A stretch of DNA of 15,817 bases, taken from assembly GCA_025353085.1 (NCBI GenBank), contig JANXRI010000140.1:1-15817 (forward strand), in the 5' to 3' direction. Positions within the stretch are counted from its first letter, which is position 1. Each line of letters starts with the position of its first letter. The notes beneath the pieces were generated by a model. That model had not been told where the DNA came from. It did not search any database and worked only from the letters and a program-made list of their open reading frames with translations. Shown here in pieces: positions 6,600 through 12,967 of the stretch. Origin of the DNA: Betaproteobacteria bacterium. GTDB lineage: Bacteria > Pseudomonadota > Gammaproteobacteria > Burkholderiales > SG8-41. The translations under genes and the position numbers were made by a program.

Positions 6600-6629
6600 G
6601 CATTTGCATCCGCATCCGCATCTACATCC
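6600..6629 (+). repeat. Hexanucleotide repeat, five units, in the leader of the M23 gene
   Basis: Five consecutive six-base units can be read: GCATTT, GCATCC, GCATCC, GCATCT, ACATCC. The array ends 17 bases before the ATG at 6647 and occupies the place where a ribosome binding site would begin; no clear Shine-Dalgarno is present in the remaining bases. Confidence 0.7.
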
Positions 6630-6646
6630 CAATCACACAGAACAGA

Positions 6647-8062
6647 ATGAGCACCTTCTCCTCCAATCGTCCCCGCAGTAAAACGCCCGTCGTAGTCGTC
6701 CTCCTCGTGATCGTCATCACCGCTCTGGGCGCTGGTGCGTGGTACCTCCGCCCGCGCTTCGAAGCCGATCCACCGCAGATCACCCTTTCGCCCAACGCCG
6801 ACGCGGTGGGCCTCGCGCCGCTCGAGCTCCAGGTGACCGACACGGGGACGGGCTTAAAGTCCGTCACGGCCATGCTGTCGCAAGGCGGAACCGACCATAC
6901 CCTCGCCTCGGAGCAGTTCAGCCCGCCGGTGGGCAAGAAGAAGATCACCGTCGGCCTGGCCAAGATGACGGGGATCAAGGAAGGCCCGGCGGTGCTGCGC
7001 ATCACCGCTCGCGACGCCTCGCTGTGGCACTTGTTCAAGGGCAACGAAACCGTCCTCGAGAAGAACGTCACGATCGACATCACGCCGCCCACGCTGGACC
7101 TCATTGCCGACGACCGCTACGTCAACTTCGGCGGCGTGGGCGTGATCGTCTACAAGCCCTCGGCCGACACGGCGACCTCCGGCGTAAAAATGGGCGACCA
7201 CTTCTTCCCCGGCTTCGCAGGCCAGGTGAAGGACCACCCGGATTATTTCCTCGCCCTCTTCGCGCACCCGTACAACGCGCCGCCCGAGGCGCGGCCCACG
7301 CTTGTCGCCACCGACAAGGCGGGCAACACGCGCGAGATCAAGCTCTCCTACGAGCTGAAGAACGTCAAGTATAAGAAGAGCACCATCGACATCAGCGACA
7401 ACTTCCTGCAAAACAAGATCGTGCCGCTGATCGAGGACGTAGCCGCGCGGCAGGGAACGCCGAAGGAGCAATTCATTGCGGTAAACAAGACGCTGCGCAA
7501 GGTGAACGAGGACAAGATCACCGAGGTGACGAAGCAGGCGACGCCGCAGATGCTGTGGAAGGACGCCTTCGCGCAGCTCAGCAACTCTAAGGTCGAGGCG
7601 AACTTCGCGGACTTTCGCACGTACACCTACAAAGGCGAGCCGGCCGACACCGCCTACCACCTGGGTTACGACCTCTCGGTCACGAAGAACTACCCGGTTG
7701 AGGCGTCGAACGCCGGGAAGATCGCCTTCGCCGGGCCGCTGGGGATCTATGGCAATGCCGTGATCATCGACCACGGCCTCGGGCTTTTCTCCCTATACGG
7801 ACACTTGAGCGCGATCGACGTGAAGCTTGGCGATGCCGTCACCAGGCGCCAGGTGCTCGGCAAGACGGGCGAGACGGGGCTCGCAGCGGGAGATCACCTG
7901 CACTTCGGGATTTACCTGGATGGAATCCCCGTGTTGCCCGTGGAGTGGTGGGACCAGAAGTGGATCGACGACAACATCACGCCGAAGTTGGAGGGAAGGA
8001 GCGGGCAACAGATTGCGGAAGCGGCGCAGCAGGTGAAGGTGAAGCGCAGGCGGCGGCGGTAG
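6647..8062 (+). CDS. Membrane-anchored M23-family peptidoglycan metallopeptidase
   Basis: The 471-residue product has one N-terminal transmembrane segment (about 14-34, PVVVVLLVIVITALGAGAWYL region) that acts as a membrane anchor. The next 290 or so residues look like two beta-sandwich repeats (ITLSPNADAVG and onward, then ITPPTLDLIADD and ATDKAGNTREIKLSYE), typical of Ig-like spacers. The C-terminal domain carries the LytM/M23 zinc motifs: H338-x-x-x-D342 (HLGYD), YGH386 and H417-L-H419. M23 enzymes cut peptide cross-links of peptidoglycan, and with all residues present it is probably active in the periplasm. It ends in KVKRRRRR. Codon use differs from its neighbours: by my count 32 of 35 Lys are AAG, and Glu is mostly GAG. 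It may have come from another lineage. Confidence 0.92.
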   Translation: MSTFSSNRPRSKTPVVVVLLVIVITALGAGAWYLRPRFEADPPQITLSPNADAVGLAPLELQVTDTGTGLKSVTAMLSQGGTDHTLASEQFSPPVGKKKITVGLAKMTGIKEGPAVLRITARDASLWHLFKGNETVLEKNVTIDITPPTLDLIADDRYVNFGGVGVIVYKPSADTATSGVKMGDHFFPGFAGQVKDHPDYFLALFAHPYNAPPEARPTLVATDKAGNTREIKLSYELKNVKYKKSTIDISDNFLQNKIVPLIEDVAARQGTPKEQFIAVNKTLRKVNEDKITEVTKQATPQMLWKDAFAQLSNSKVEANFADFRTYTYKGEPADTAYHLGYDLSVTKNYPVEASNAGKIAFAGPLGIYGNAVIIDHGLGLFSLYGHLSAIDVKLGDAVTRRQVLGKTGETGLAAGDHLHFGIYLDGIPVLPVEWWDQKWIDDNITPKLEGRSGQQIAEAAQQVKVKRRRRR

Positions 8063-8286
8063 GCTTGCCGGCGGCAGCAAGCACCGGAGGGGGCCGACGA
8101 GTTCGGGCCTCCGCCTGGCCGTTGCCTGGTTCACGACGCCGCGGCCGTTGTAGTCGATACGTCGTTTTTTTCAGCTTCTGCTTTAACGCCCGCCTCATCT
8201 CCGGCTTCGGCTGAATCGAAGCAAAACAACTTTTGCAAAGTGAAGTTTTGGTGTCGTCGAGCAAGAGATTGGGGCAGCTCTCGCGC
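8063..8286. other. Gap between converging M23 and hflX genes
   Basis: No gene is supported in these 224 bases. Just after the M23 stop, GCTTGC (8063-8068) can pair with GCAAGC (8077-8082) around an eight-base loop; there is no T-run, so it is at best a weak terminator. A second, AT-rich hairpin lies at 8222-8250. Confidence 0.5.
8222..8250 (-). terminator. Imperfect hairpin downstream of hflX, possible terminator
   Basis: CAAAAC (8222-8227) pairs with GTTTTG (8245-8250), and inside it ACTTT (8229-8233) pairs with AAAGT (8237-8241) around a three-base loop, with a small internal asymmetry. It lies 37 bases beyond the hflX stop. No T-run follows, so termination is uncertain. Confidence 0.3.
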
Positions 8287-9750
8287 CTACCGAATCCTTT
8301 GCGCCTGTCCCACCTGTCCTATTCGCTCGCGTAGACCATCAATGTCCTTGCGCTCGCCCCGCACGCTGAAGTGCGCGCCCTCCGTGTCGGCGCGCTCCTC
8401 CAGCACCTCGCAAACGGCAAACAACTCGCCCCGCAACTGCTGTGCCGACCATGGCATGAACAACCCGGCCTTGACCAGACGCCGGCTGAAAAACGCACGG
8501 ATCGCTTTGTGCAGTTTAGCAATATCGTCCTTGTTAACGGCGCTCATCACGATGCACTTGGGAAATTGTGCACGCAATTCCTTCGCGCGTTTTGCCTGTG
8601 CTTTGGTATCGCCGACCTGATCGATCTTGTTGAAGACGCGTAAGCGCGGCACCTTGCCTGCTTCGATTTCTTCAATCACCTTCTCGGTCACCTCGATCTG
8701 GCGTTCAAATCCGGGGTCGCTGGCGTCGATCACATGCAGCAGCAACGACGCCTCGGCGGCTTCTTCGAGCGTTGACTTGAACGACGCGACAAGATCGTGC
8801 GGCAGGTTTTTGATGAAACCCACTGTGTCGCTCACCAGCACGCGCGGCACCCCCTCGGGCACCAGCGCACGCACGGTGGTGTCGAGCGTCGCGAACAGCT
8901 TGTTGGCGACCAGCACCTCGCTCCCCGTCAGCGCGCGCATCAGGGTGGACTTGCCCGCGTTCGTGTAGCCGATCAGCGCGACGCGCGCCAGACCCATGCT
9001 TTCCTGGCGCCGCGCACGTTGTGTCTGGCGTTCGAGATCAAATGCAATAATCTCTTCCTTCAATTCTGCGATGCGGTCGCGGATCCTGGTGCGCTCTGCC
9101 TCACCGGCGCCTTCACCGGATCCGCGGCCGCCGACACCGCTGCGCTGCCGCCCTTGTGGCCCGGCCAGCTTGGCCGCCTCGCGCAAGCGAGGTGCCAGGT
9201 AACGCAAGCGCGCGATTTCGACTTGCGCCCGCGCTGCATTGGAGCGCGCGTGGCGGTGAAAGATTTCGAGAATCACCATGGTTCGGTCCATCACTTCGCA
9301 ACCAATCTCGTTGGCAAGGTTGCGCGCCTGTGACGGCGAAATATCGTGATCCACCAGCACGAAATCGGCCTGGCGGGTGTCGGTGCCGGCCAGGGCCTTT
9401 GTTGCTTCACGCGCTGCGACTGCGCCGTGGTGTGCGATGCGTCGTTCGGCGGTCTTGCCCGCGCCCTTTGCTGCGGCGGGCGTTTCCTGCGGCGCATCGC
9501 CGGATTGATCCGCCTCCATCTCACCCTGCACAAAACGCCGCATTTCCTCGCGCTTGCCGGTGCCCAGGTAGGCCGTCGAATCAAAATTGGCGCGCTTTTG
9601 CGTGAACGTGGCCACCACCTCGAAGCCCAGCGTCTTGGCCAATTCACGCAGTTCGTTCAACGATGATTCAAGCTCGGCGTCGCTGACCGTCGGCAACTGT
9701 ACGGCAGCGATGACAGCGCGCTGCGGTTTGACTTTGTTTTGTTTGGACAT
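8287..9750 (-). CDS. hflX: Ribosome-associated GTPase HflX (variant form)
   Basis: The protein has 487 residues with a complete GTPase core: G1 GYTNAGKST (261-269), G2 TLDTT (288-292), G3 DTVGF (308-312), G4 NKID (374-377) and G5 SA (403-404). The N-terminal HflX domain is recognised by AYLGTGK (60-66), VDHDISPSQARNL (133-145) and DRTMVILEIFHRHARS (155-170). HflX splits and rescues stalled ribosomes under stress. Two things differ from the common form. An Ala/charge-rich insertion of about 45 residues sits near 78-125. The linker usually reading GLRGPGETQLETDRR is GGRGSGEGAGEAERTRIRDR (207-226). No hfq, hflK or hflC is adjacent. The start at 9750 has no strong Shine-Dalgarno. It may be a second HflX paralogue in this genome. 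Confidence 0.92.
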   Translation of the reverse strand: MSKQNKVKPQRAVIAAVQLPTVSDAELESSLNELRELAKTLGFEVVATFTQKRANFDSTAYLGTGKREEMRRFVQGEMEADQSGDAPQETPAAAKGAGKTAERRIAHHGAVAAREATKALAGTDTRQADFVLVDHDISPSQARNLANEIGCEVMDRTMVILEIFHRHARSNAARAQVEIARLRYLAPRLREAAKLAGPQGRQRSGVGGRGSGEGAGEAERTRIRDRIAELKEEIIAFDLERQTQRARRQESMGLARVALIGYTNAGKSTLMRALTGSEVLVANKLFATLDTTVRALVPEGVPRVLVSDTVGFIKNLPHDLVASFKSTLEEAAEASLLLHVIDASDPGFERQIEVTEKVIEEIEAGKVPRLRVFNKIDQVGDTKAQAKRAKELRAQFPKCIVMSAVNKDDIAKLHKAIRAFFSRRLVKAGLFMPWSAQQLRGELFAVCEVLEERADTEGAHFSVRGERKDIDGLRERIGQVGQAQRIR

Positions 9751-9940
9751 TCGAAGCGGACTTTTCGTGGGTGGTCGAACGCGAATAGTACAGCCAATCC
9801 AGCCGATCGGTCCTCAGCGGCTAAACGGCAACCGATTCTCCGCCGCTCACGCTCCGCGAGTCGCTCGAACGATACCGCACCGTGCCGGGAAATCCCCGCT
9901 TCCAGCCTTTTTTGCGCGTCGATAGAGGAGAAACTGGCGG

Positions 9941-9962
9941 GTTCGCGAGAACTGCCGAACCG
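9941..9962 (-). terminator. Possible hairpin terminator after the lipoprotein hydrolase
   Basis: GGTTCG (9941-9946) and CGAACC (9957-9962) are complementary around a ten-base loop, 12 bases past the stop of the gene at 9975. On the minus strand a pyrimidine-rich stretch (GTTTCTCCTC) follows rather than a true T-run. Confidence 0.3.
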
Positions 9963-9974
9963 CAAGCCCAATTA

Positions 9975-11060
9975 CTAATGCGACGCGCCGCTGATTGAAC
10001 GCTGAATGTTGTTCTCGGTGTTGAAGCATACCGGCTCTCGATACACCCGCGATACCGTCACCATTTTCGGGTTCTCTTCTTTCATCGCCTGAAACAGCGG
10101 CTCGGTTGGCCGCCACAGATTGTTGAACGGACCATCGTGATGCGCTGGCATAAATACATCCGGACGGTAGGTGCGCATCTGCTCGAGCGAGCGCTGGACA
10201 GTCAGCGTATTGAGAAACGCCGCCGACACCGCGATCAAACCGAGATCGACACGGCCGACGCGCGCCATTGCGGCTTTCTCGTAGTCGGTAATGGCGCCGC
10301 CGCTGTCGCGAAAAAGAATGCGAAACCCATTGTCGAGCGTGATGAGGTACGCGATTGTGCCTTCGCTCACCACCCGCTTGTCGGAGGTGCCGCGCGCTCG
10401 AATTTCATCGCGTTCTTTCGCCTGCGCCGGCGTCAACGGCGGGGTCGTCGACTTCAATGCATGCTCGAACGCATCGACGACATCGTGGGGCGGCTCGCCG
10501 TGACGGCCGAGAATCGGGTCCACCGTAAAGCCTTTGAATTGCAGTAATTCACCGCCGCGACCGGTAACAGTGCGTACCTGCTTCACGTCGAGTGATTGCG
10601 TGGCAAGTTTTCCCGTCGTTACGGGCGCGCCAACGACGACCGCACCGGTGCGTGCGCCGACTGAAGCCGCGTCCGACATATGGTCAACGTGGCCGTGGCC
10701 AAGCAGAATAACGTCGGCGCGTCTGACGTCGGCCGCCGTGAAGCCAAGCGACGGATACATTTCGCCGCGGTCGAAATAGGCGTCAAGGAGAATGATCTGG
10801 CCGTTGTAAACCAACTCGAAATTGGCGTAGCCAGTCCAGCGCACCACCAGTGTCTGCGCGTCGCGCGGAAATGCGCCACCGGTCGACACCAGTTGGCGCG
10901 AAGTGCAGGCCGGGTCGTTTCCGTTTACATTCCGACCATCCGCAAGTTCGGAAATCCGCGGATCGATAAACGAGCCGCCGCTGGTACTACTGCATCCCAG
11001 GATGGAAATGACGCCCACAATCACGCCGCCACAAACCAATCTATTCCAGAACAAATTCAT
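9975..11060 (-). CDS. Lipid-anchored metallo-beta-lactamase-fold hydrolase (UlaG-like)
   Basis: The 361-residue protein begins with a lipoprotein signal ending SILGC (Cys23), so it should be anchored to a membrane face in the periplasm. The metal site is visible: H122-G-H124-V-D126-H127 in LLGHGHVDHMSD, His187 in LGRHGEPPHD, Asp252 in LFRDSGGA and His307/308 in MPAHHDG. The region RWTGYANFELVYNGQIILLDAYF (74-96) is like the opening of the UlaG/NAPE-PLD branch (a buried-substrate lactonase or phosphodiesterase type), so a phosphoester, lactone or lipid substrate is possible. The ATG at 11060 has GGGAGA six bases upstream. It lies ahead of hflX on the same strand with 224 bases between, so they are probably separate transcripts. 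The substrate is unknown. Confidence 0.85.
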   Translation of the reverse strand: MNLFWNRLVCGGVIVGVISILGCSSTSGGSFIDPRISELADGRNVNGNDPACTSRQLVSTGGAFPRDAQTLVVRWTGYANFELVYNGQIILLDAYFDRGEMYPSLGFTAADVRRADVILLGHGHVDHMSDAASVGARTGAVVVGAPVTTGKLATQSLDVKQVRTVTGRGGELLQFKGFTVDPILGRHGEPPHDVVDAFEHALKSTTPPLTPAQAKERDEIRARGTSDKRVVSEGTIAYLITLDNGFRILFRDSGGAITDYEKAAMARVGRVDLGLIAVSAAFLNTLTVQRSLEQMRTYRPDVFMPAHHDGPFNNLWRPTEPLFQAMKEENPKMVTVSRVYREPVCFNTENNIQRSISGASH

Positions 11061-11112
11061 TACTGTCTCCCGCCATTAACGCTCATGGGAATCTCTGTCA
11101 TCCCAACGAATG

Positions 11113-11127
11113 ATTGAATGATTCAAT
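11113..11127. repeat. Short palindrome upstream of the lipoprotein hydrolase gene
   Basis: ATTGAA and TTCAAT flank a three-base centre in the 147-base gap between the divergent hydrolase and RAYT genes. It could be an operator for the minus-strand gene, whose ATG is 53 bases away. Confidence 0.4.
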
Positions 11128-11181
11128 TGCTTCAGTTATTAAACCCCGCACGCTCACTTTAAGGGGTCAAGTCTATCACCG

Positions 11182-11201
11182 TAGCATAACCATGCTATAC
11201 T
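11182..11201 (+). promoter_or_regulatory. Extended -10 promoter of the RAYT gene, overlapped by an inverted repeat
   Basis: TGCTATACT (11193-11201) is an extended -10 element, with TATACT at 11196-11201. Seven bases on, the predicted start falls on A11208, the first base of the ATG, so the message would have no leader. TAGCAT (11182-11187) and ATGCTA (11192-11197) form an inverted repeat around AACC that overlaps the -10. No clear -35 is seen, as is often so with extended -10 promoters, and there is no Shine-Dalgarno. Confidence 0.6.
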
Positions 11202-11207
11202 CTCTCG

Positions 11208-12074
11208 ATGGCCAGACCGCTTAGACTCGAATTCGCCGGCGCGCTTTACCATGTCAGCGCCCGTGGCGCGCGCCGTGAACCGATTTACCAGGACGATGAG
11301 GATCGTATCGCGTTCCTCGACCTATTCGGCGCCGTGATTGAGGACTTCAACTGGGTCGCGCACGCCTACTGCTTGACGGACAGACATTTCCATTTGCTCG
11401 TGGAAACGCCGGACGCGAATCTTGGCAAGGGCATGCGCCAGCTTAATGGCATGTACACGCAGTGGTCTAACCGGCGCCATCGCCGTGCCGGGCCCCTGTT
11501 GCAAGGGCGCTACAAGGCGATTCTGGTGGATAAAGATTCGTATCTGCTGGAGTTGTGCCGCTACATCGTGTTGAATCCGGTTCGAGCCAGGCTGGTTAAA
11601 TCCGCAAACCAATGGCGGTGGAGCAGCTATCGCGCGACGGTGGGAAAGCAGGACGCACCGAGCTGGTTGTCCACCGATGCGGTGCTCGAGCAGTTTGCCC
11701 GCAGCCGCTCGCTCGCTCGCCAGCGCTATGCGCAATTCGTCGCGGAAGGCGTCAAAGCAAAGAACCCGTGGGACAATGTGAAGGGTCAAATCTACCTGGG
11801 CGACGAGCGTTTCGTCGCGCGGATGCAACGCAAGCTCACGCGGCAAGCCGCTGACATCAACATCCCGCAAGCACAGCGGCGCGCACCTGCGCCGTCACTT
11901 GCGCATATTCGGCGAACGCATAAAGATCGTAACCGCGCAATACTGAAAGCGCACGATACAGGGCAATACAGCTATAGCGAAATCGGCAAGCAATTCAAGC
12001 TGCATTTCACGACCGTAGGGAGAATCGTGAAAGCGGGCAGGCAAGCCAGAAGAGTGACGGGGCACCGAAGGTAG
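11208..12074 (+). CDS. REP-associated tyrosine transposase (Y1, IS200-like HUH fold)
   Basis: This full-length 288-residue protein opens with MARPLRLEFAGALYHVSARG, typical of the family. It carries the HUH metal motif H60-F-H62 (TDRHFHLLVETP), and the candidate nucleophile Tyr119 is in CRYIVLNPVRARLV. A C-terminal helix-turn-helix (about 254-276, YSYSEIGKQFKLHFTTVGRIVK) could bind DNA. Proteins of this family cut and join single-stranded DNA at REP hairpins and are thought to spread them; they are usually single-copy and domesticated. No residue appears missing, so it may be active. It lacks a Shine-Dalgarno and is likely translated from a leaderless message. The neighbours are unrelated genes, and the REP-like hairpin at 12132 is the expected partner. 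An AT-rich hairpin (12078-12092) follows the stop and may end transcription. Confidence 0.93.
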   Translation: MARPLRLEFAGALYHVSARGARREPIYQDDEDRIAFLDLFGAVIEDFNWVAHAYCLTDRHFHLLVETPDANLGKGMRQLNGMYTQWSNRRHRRAGPLLQGRYKAILVDKDSYLLELCRYIVLNPVRARLVKSANQWRWSSYRATVGKQDAPSWLSTDAVLEQFARSRSLARQRYAQFVAEGVKAKNPWDNVKGQIYLGDERFVARMQRKLTRQAADINIPQAQRRAPAPSLAHIRRTHKDRNRAILKAHDTGQYSYSEIGKQFKLHFTTVGRIVKAGRQARRVTGHRR

Positions 12075-12131
12075 ACGCGATATTTATTATCGGGATTTTC
12101 ATAAATTATCACATCGCTCGATTCCTTCACC

Positions 12132-12153
12132 CCCTCTCCCTGGGGGGCGAGGG
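12132..12153. repeat. REP-like hairpin
   Basis: CCCTC-t-CCC (12132-12140) and GGG-c-GAGGG (12145-12153) pair with one mismatch around a TGGG loop. The sequence resembles the widespread CCCTCTCCC...GGGAGAGGG repeats of proteobacteria. Its place 58 bases after a RAYT gene fits a REP substrate. I see no second copy in this window. Confidence 0.65.
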
Positions 12154-12278
12154 TAGCTTCGGGCAAAATGCGCTGTCGCTTATTTTGAAAATATCAATAC
12201 CGGGGATATGCCACCTTTTTAAAATCGCGGCCGCCAGCGCATTACTGGATATAGTGGTCTGTTCCCGATTAGCTCTGG

Positions 12279-12298
12279 ACACTGGCGTGCGCCAGTGT
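12279..12298. repeat. Near-perfect 20-bp palindrome
   Basis: ACACTGGCG (12279-12287) and CGCCAGTGT (12290-12298) are exact complements separated by two bases. It could be the end hairpin for the two small minus-strand genes (about 84 bases past their last stop, no T-run), a binding site, or a repeat linked to the neighbouring RAYT. Confidence 0.7.
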
Positions 12299-12381
12299 GA
12301 CGGACTTAATCAAAGCTTCTAACGGCTTCGCGCGCGCCGATGCGCAGACCATCAGTGCGGGAATAAAACCCGGATTGTGAT

Positions 12382-12612
12382 TCAGCCGCGGCGGCGGTTG
12401 GCGTAAAAAATGACAAGCGCGCCAAGCAGCACCGGGCCCCAGTGCACCAAATAGGCGCCCGCAGTCACTAACAGGCTCAACCACCCGGACATGCCGACCG
12501 TAGCACTATATTCTCCGTTCATGGCGAGCCCGCTGTTCGCACTGAACAGCGTTAACAGCGCAGGAACTGCCAGCAAGGCTGCACCGATCAAATTAAGAAT
12601 CAAGCGCTGCAT
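12382..12612 (-). CDS. Small two-helix membrane protein, unknown function
   Basis: The 76-residue product has two hydrophobic segments, about 5-25 (ILNLIGAALLAVPALLTLF) and about 45-70 (LSLLVTAGAYLVHWGPVLLGALVIFYA). They are separated by a polar loop (NSGLAMNGEYSATVGMSG), and the tail is positive (NRRRG). By the positive-inside rule the C-terminus is cytoplasmic. The ATG at 12612 has no clear ribosome binding site. It follows the gene at 12655 by 42 bases on the same strand, so the two may be one transcript. No family recognised. Confidence 0.6.
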   Translation of the reverse strand: MQRLILNLIGAALLAVPALLTLFSANSGLAMNGEYSATVGMSGWLSLLVTAGAYLVHWGPVLLGALVIFYANRRRG

Positions 12613-12654
12613 TTGGGGCCGATGCGTATCTGCAGACCCCCGGGCGCATACGCG

Positions 12655-12846
12655 TTATTTCTTCTTGTCGTACAGGTCGCCCTGCATTTCATTTTGGATT
12701 CGGGTGCAATCCATTCCTTCGATAAACACGTTCGGATACAGGAAACCGCCGGTAGAGACGAATATCACAATGCGGCCGAGCCGGCCGAGCATGCCACCCG
12801 GGCCAATCGGTACCACGTATTGCTCACGACCTTTTTCCACTTCCAT
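12655..12846 (-). CDS. Small conserved-looking protein, 63 residues, unknown function
   Basis: Start support is strong: AAAGGAG lies seven bases before the ATG at 12846. The product begins MEVEKGREQYVVPIGPGGMLGRLGR, has a central stretch rich in beta-formers and glycine (IVIFVSTGGFLYPNVFIEGMD), one Cys, and a charged KKK end. It has no signal peptide or clear membrane helix. The Gly-Pro-Gly-Gly turn followed by LGRLGR looks like a constrained motif, but I cannot assign a family. It is first in a likely two-gene unit with the membrane protein at 12382, and it diverges from the CoA-transferase gene, with 121 bases between. Confidence 0.68.
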   Translation of the reverse strand: MEVEKGREQYVVPIGPGGMLGRLGRIVIFVSTGGFLYPNVFIEGMDCTRIQNEMQGDLYDKKK

Positions 12847-12967
12847 GCTGCTCTCCTTTTGCTGGGAGCGAAAATGATCCGCTACTTAACTTACATTACG
12901 CTTACGCCCATCTGGACAAGCGCCCTGCCTCACGCACACAATAAGCCACCCCCTAAGAGGAACCAAA

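Larger units (their letters stand above)
11161..12270 (+). mobile_element. Probable RAYT insertion, approximate limits
   Basis: The segment begins at AAGGGGTCAAGTCT (11161-11174) and ends near GTGGTCTGTTCCCG (12254-12267). From memory, similar phrases of the GGGGTCAG(G)TCT and GTGGTCTGTCCCC type often flank transposases of this family in proteobacteria. Between them are a complete transposase gene with its own promoter and a REP-like hairpin. The ends are inferred; no target-site duplication is seen or expected for Y1 transposases. Confidence 0.4.
12075..12381. other. 307-base gap after the RAYT gene
   Basis: No gene is supported. It contains a small AT-rich hairpin (CGATA 12078-12082 with TATCG 12088-12092), the REP-like hairpin at 12132-12153, the likely right-end phrase at 12254-12267 and a strong palindrome at 12279-12298. 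The left two-thirds probably belong to the inserted element. The rest is the 3' flank of the two small minus-strand genes. Confidence 0.55.

Noticed and set aside
6854..7774. 306-residue open frame on minus opposite the M23 gene
   Set aside because: Its composition (Arg, Val, Asp rich, no domains) is that expected antisense to a high-GC3 gene, and the M23 gene is certain.
8371..9666. Several plus-strand frames opposite hflX
   Set aside because: All are shadows of hflX; none has a ribosome binding site plus recognisable domain.
9895..9920. T-run CTTTTTTG after a GC-rich stretch on plus, resembling a terminator
   Set aside because: The preceding stem (CGGG with CCCCG) pairs poorly and no plus-strand gene ends nearby.
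11143..11167. ACCCC...GGGGT inverted repeat at the left end of the RAYT segment
   Set aside because: The five-base arms with a 15-base loop are too weak to separate from chance in GC-rich DNA.
12847..12967. Divergent promoter between the small gene and the CoA-transferase
   Set aside because: Only weak matches such as TTGCTG with TACTTA at 18 bases were seen, not enough to call.
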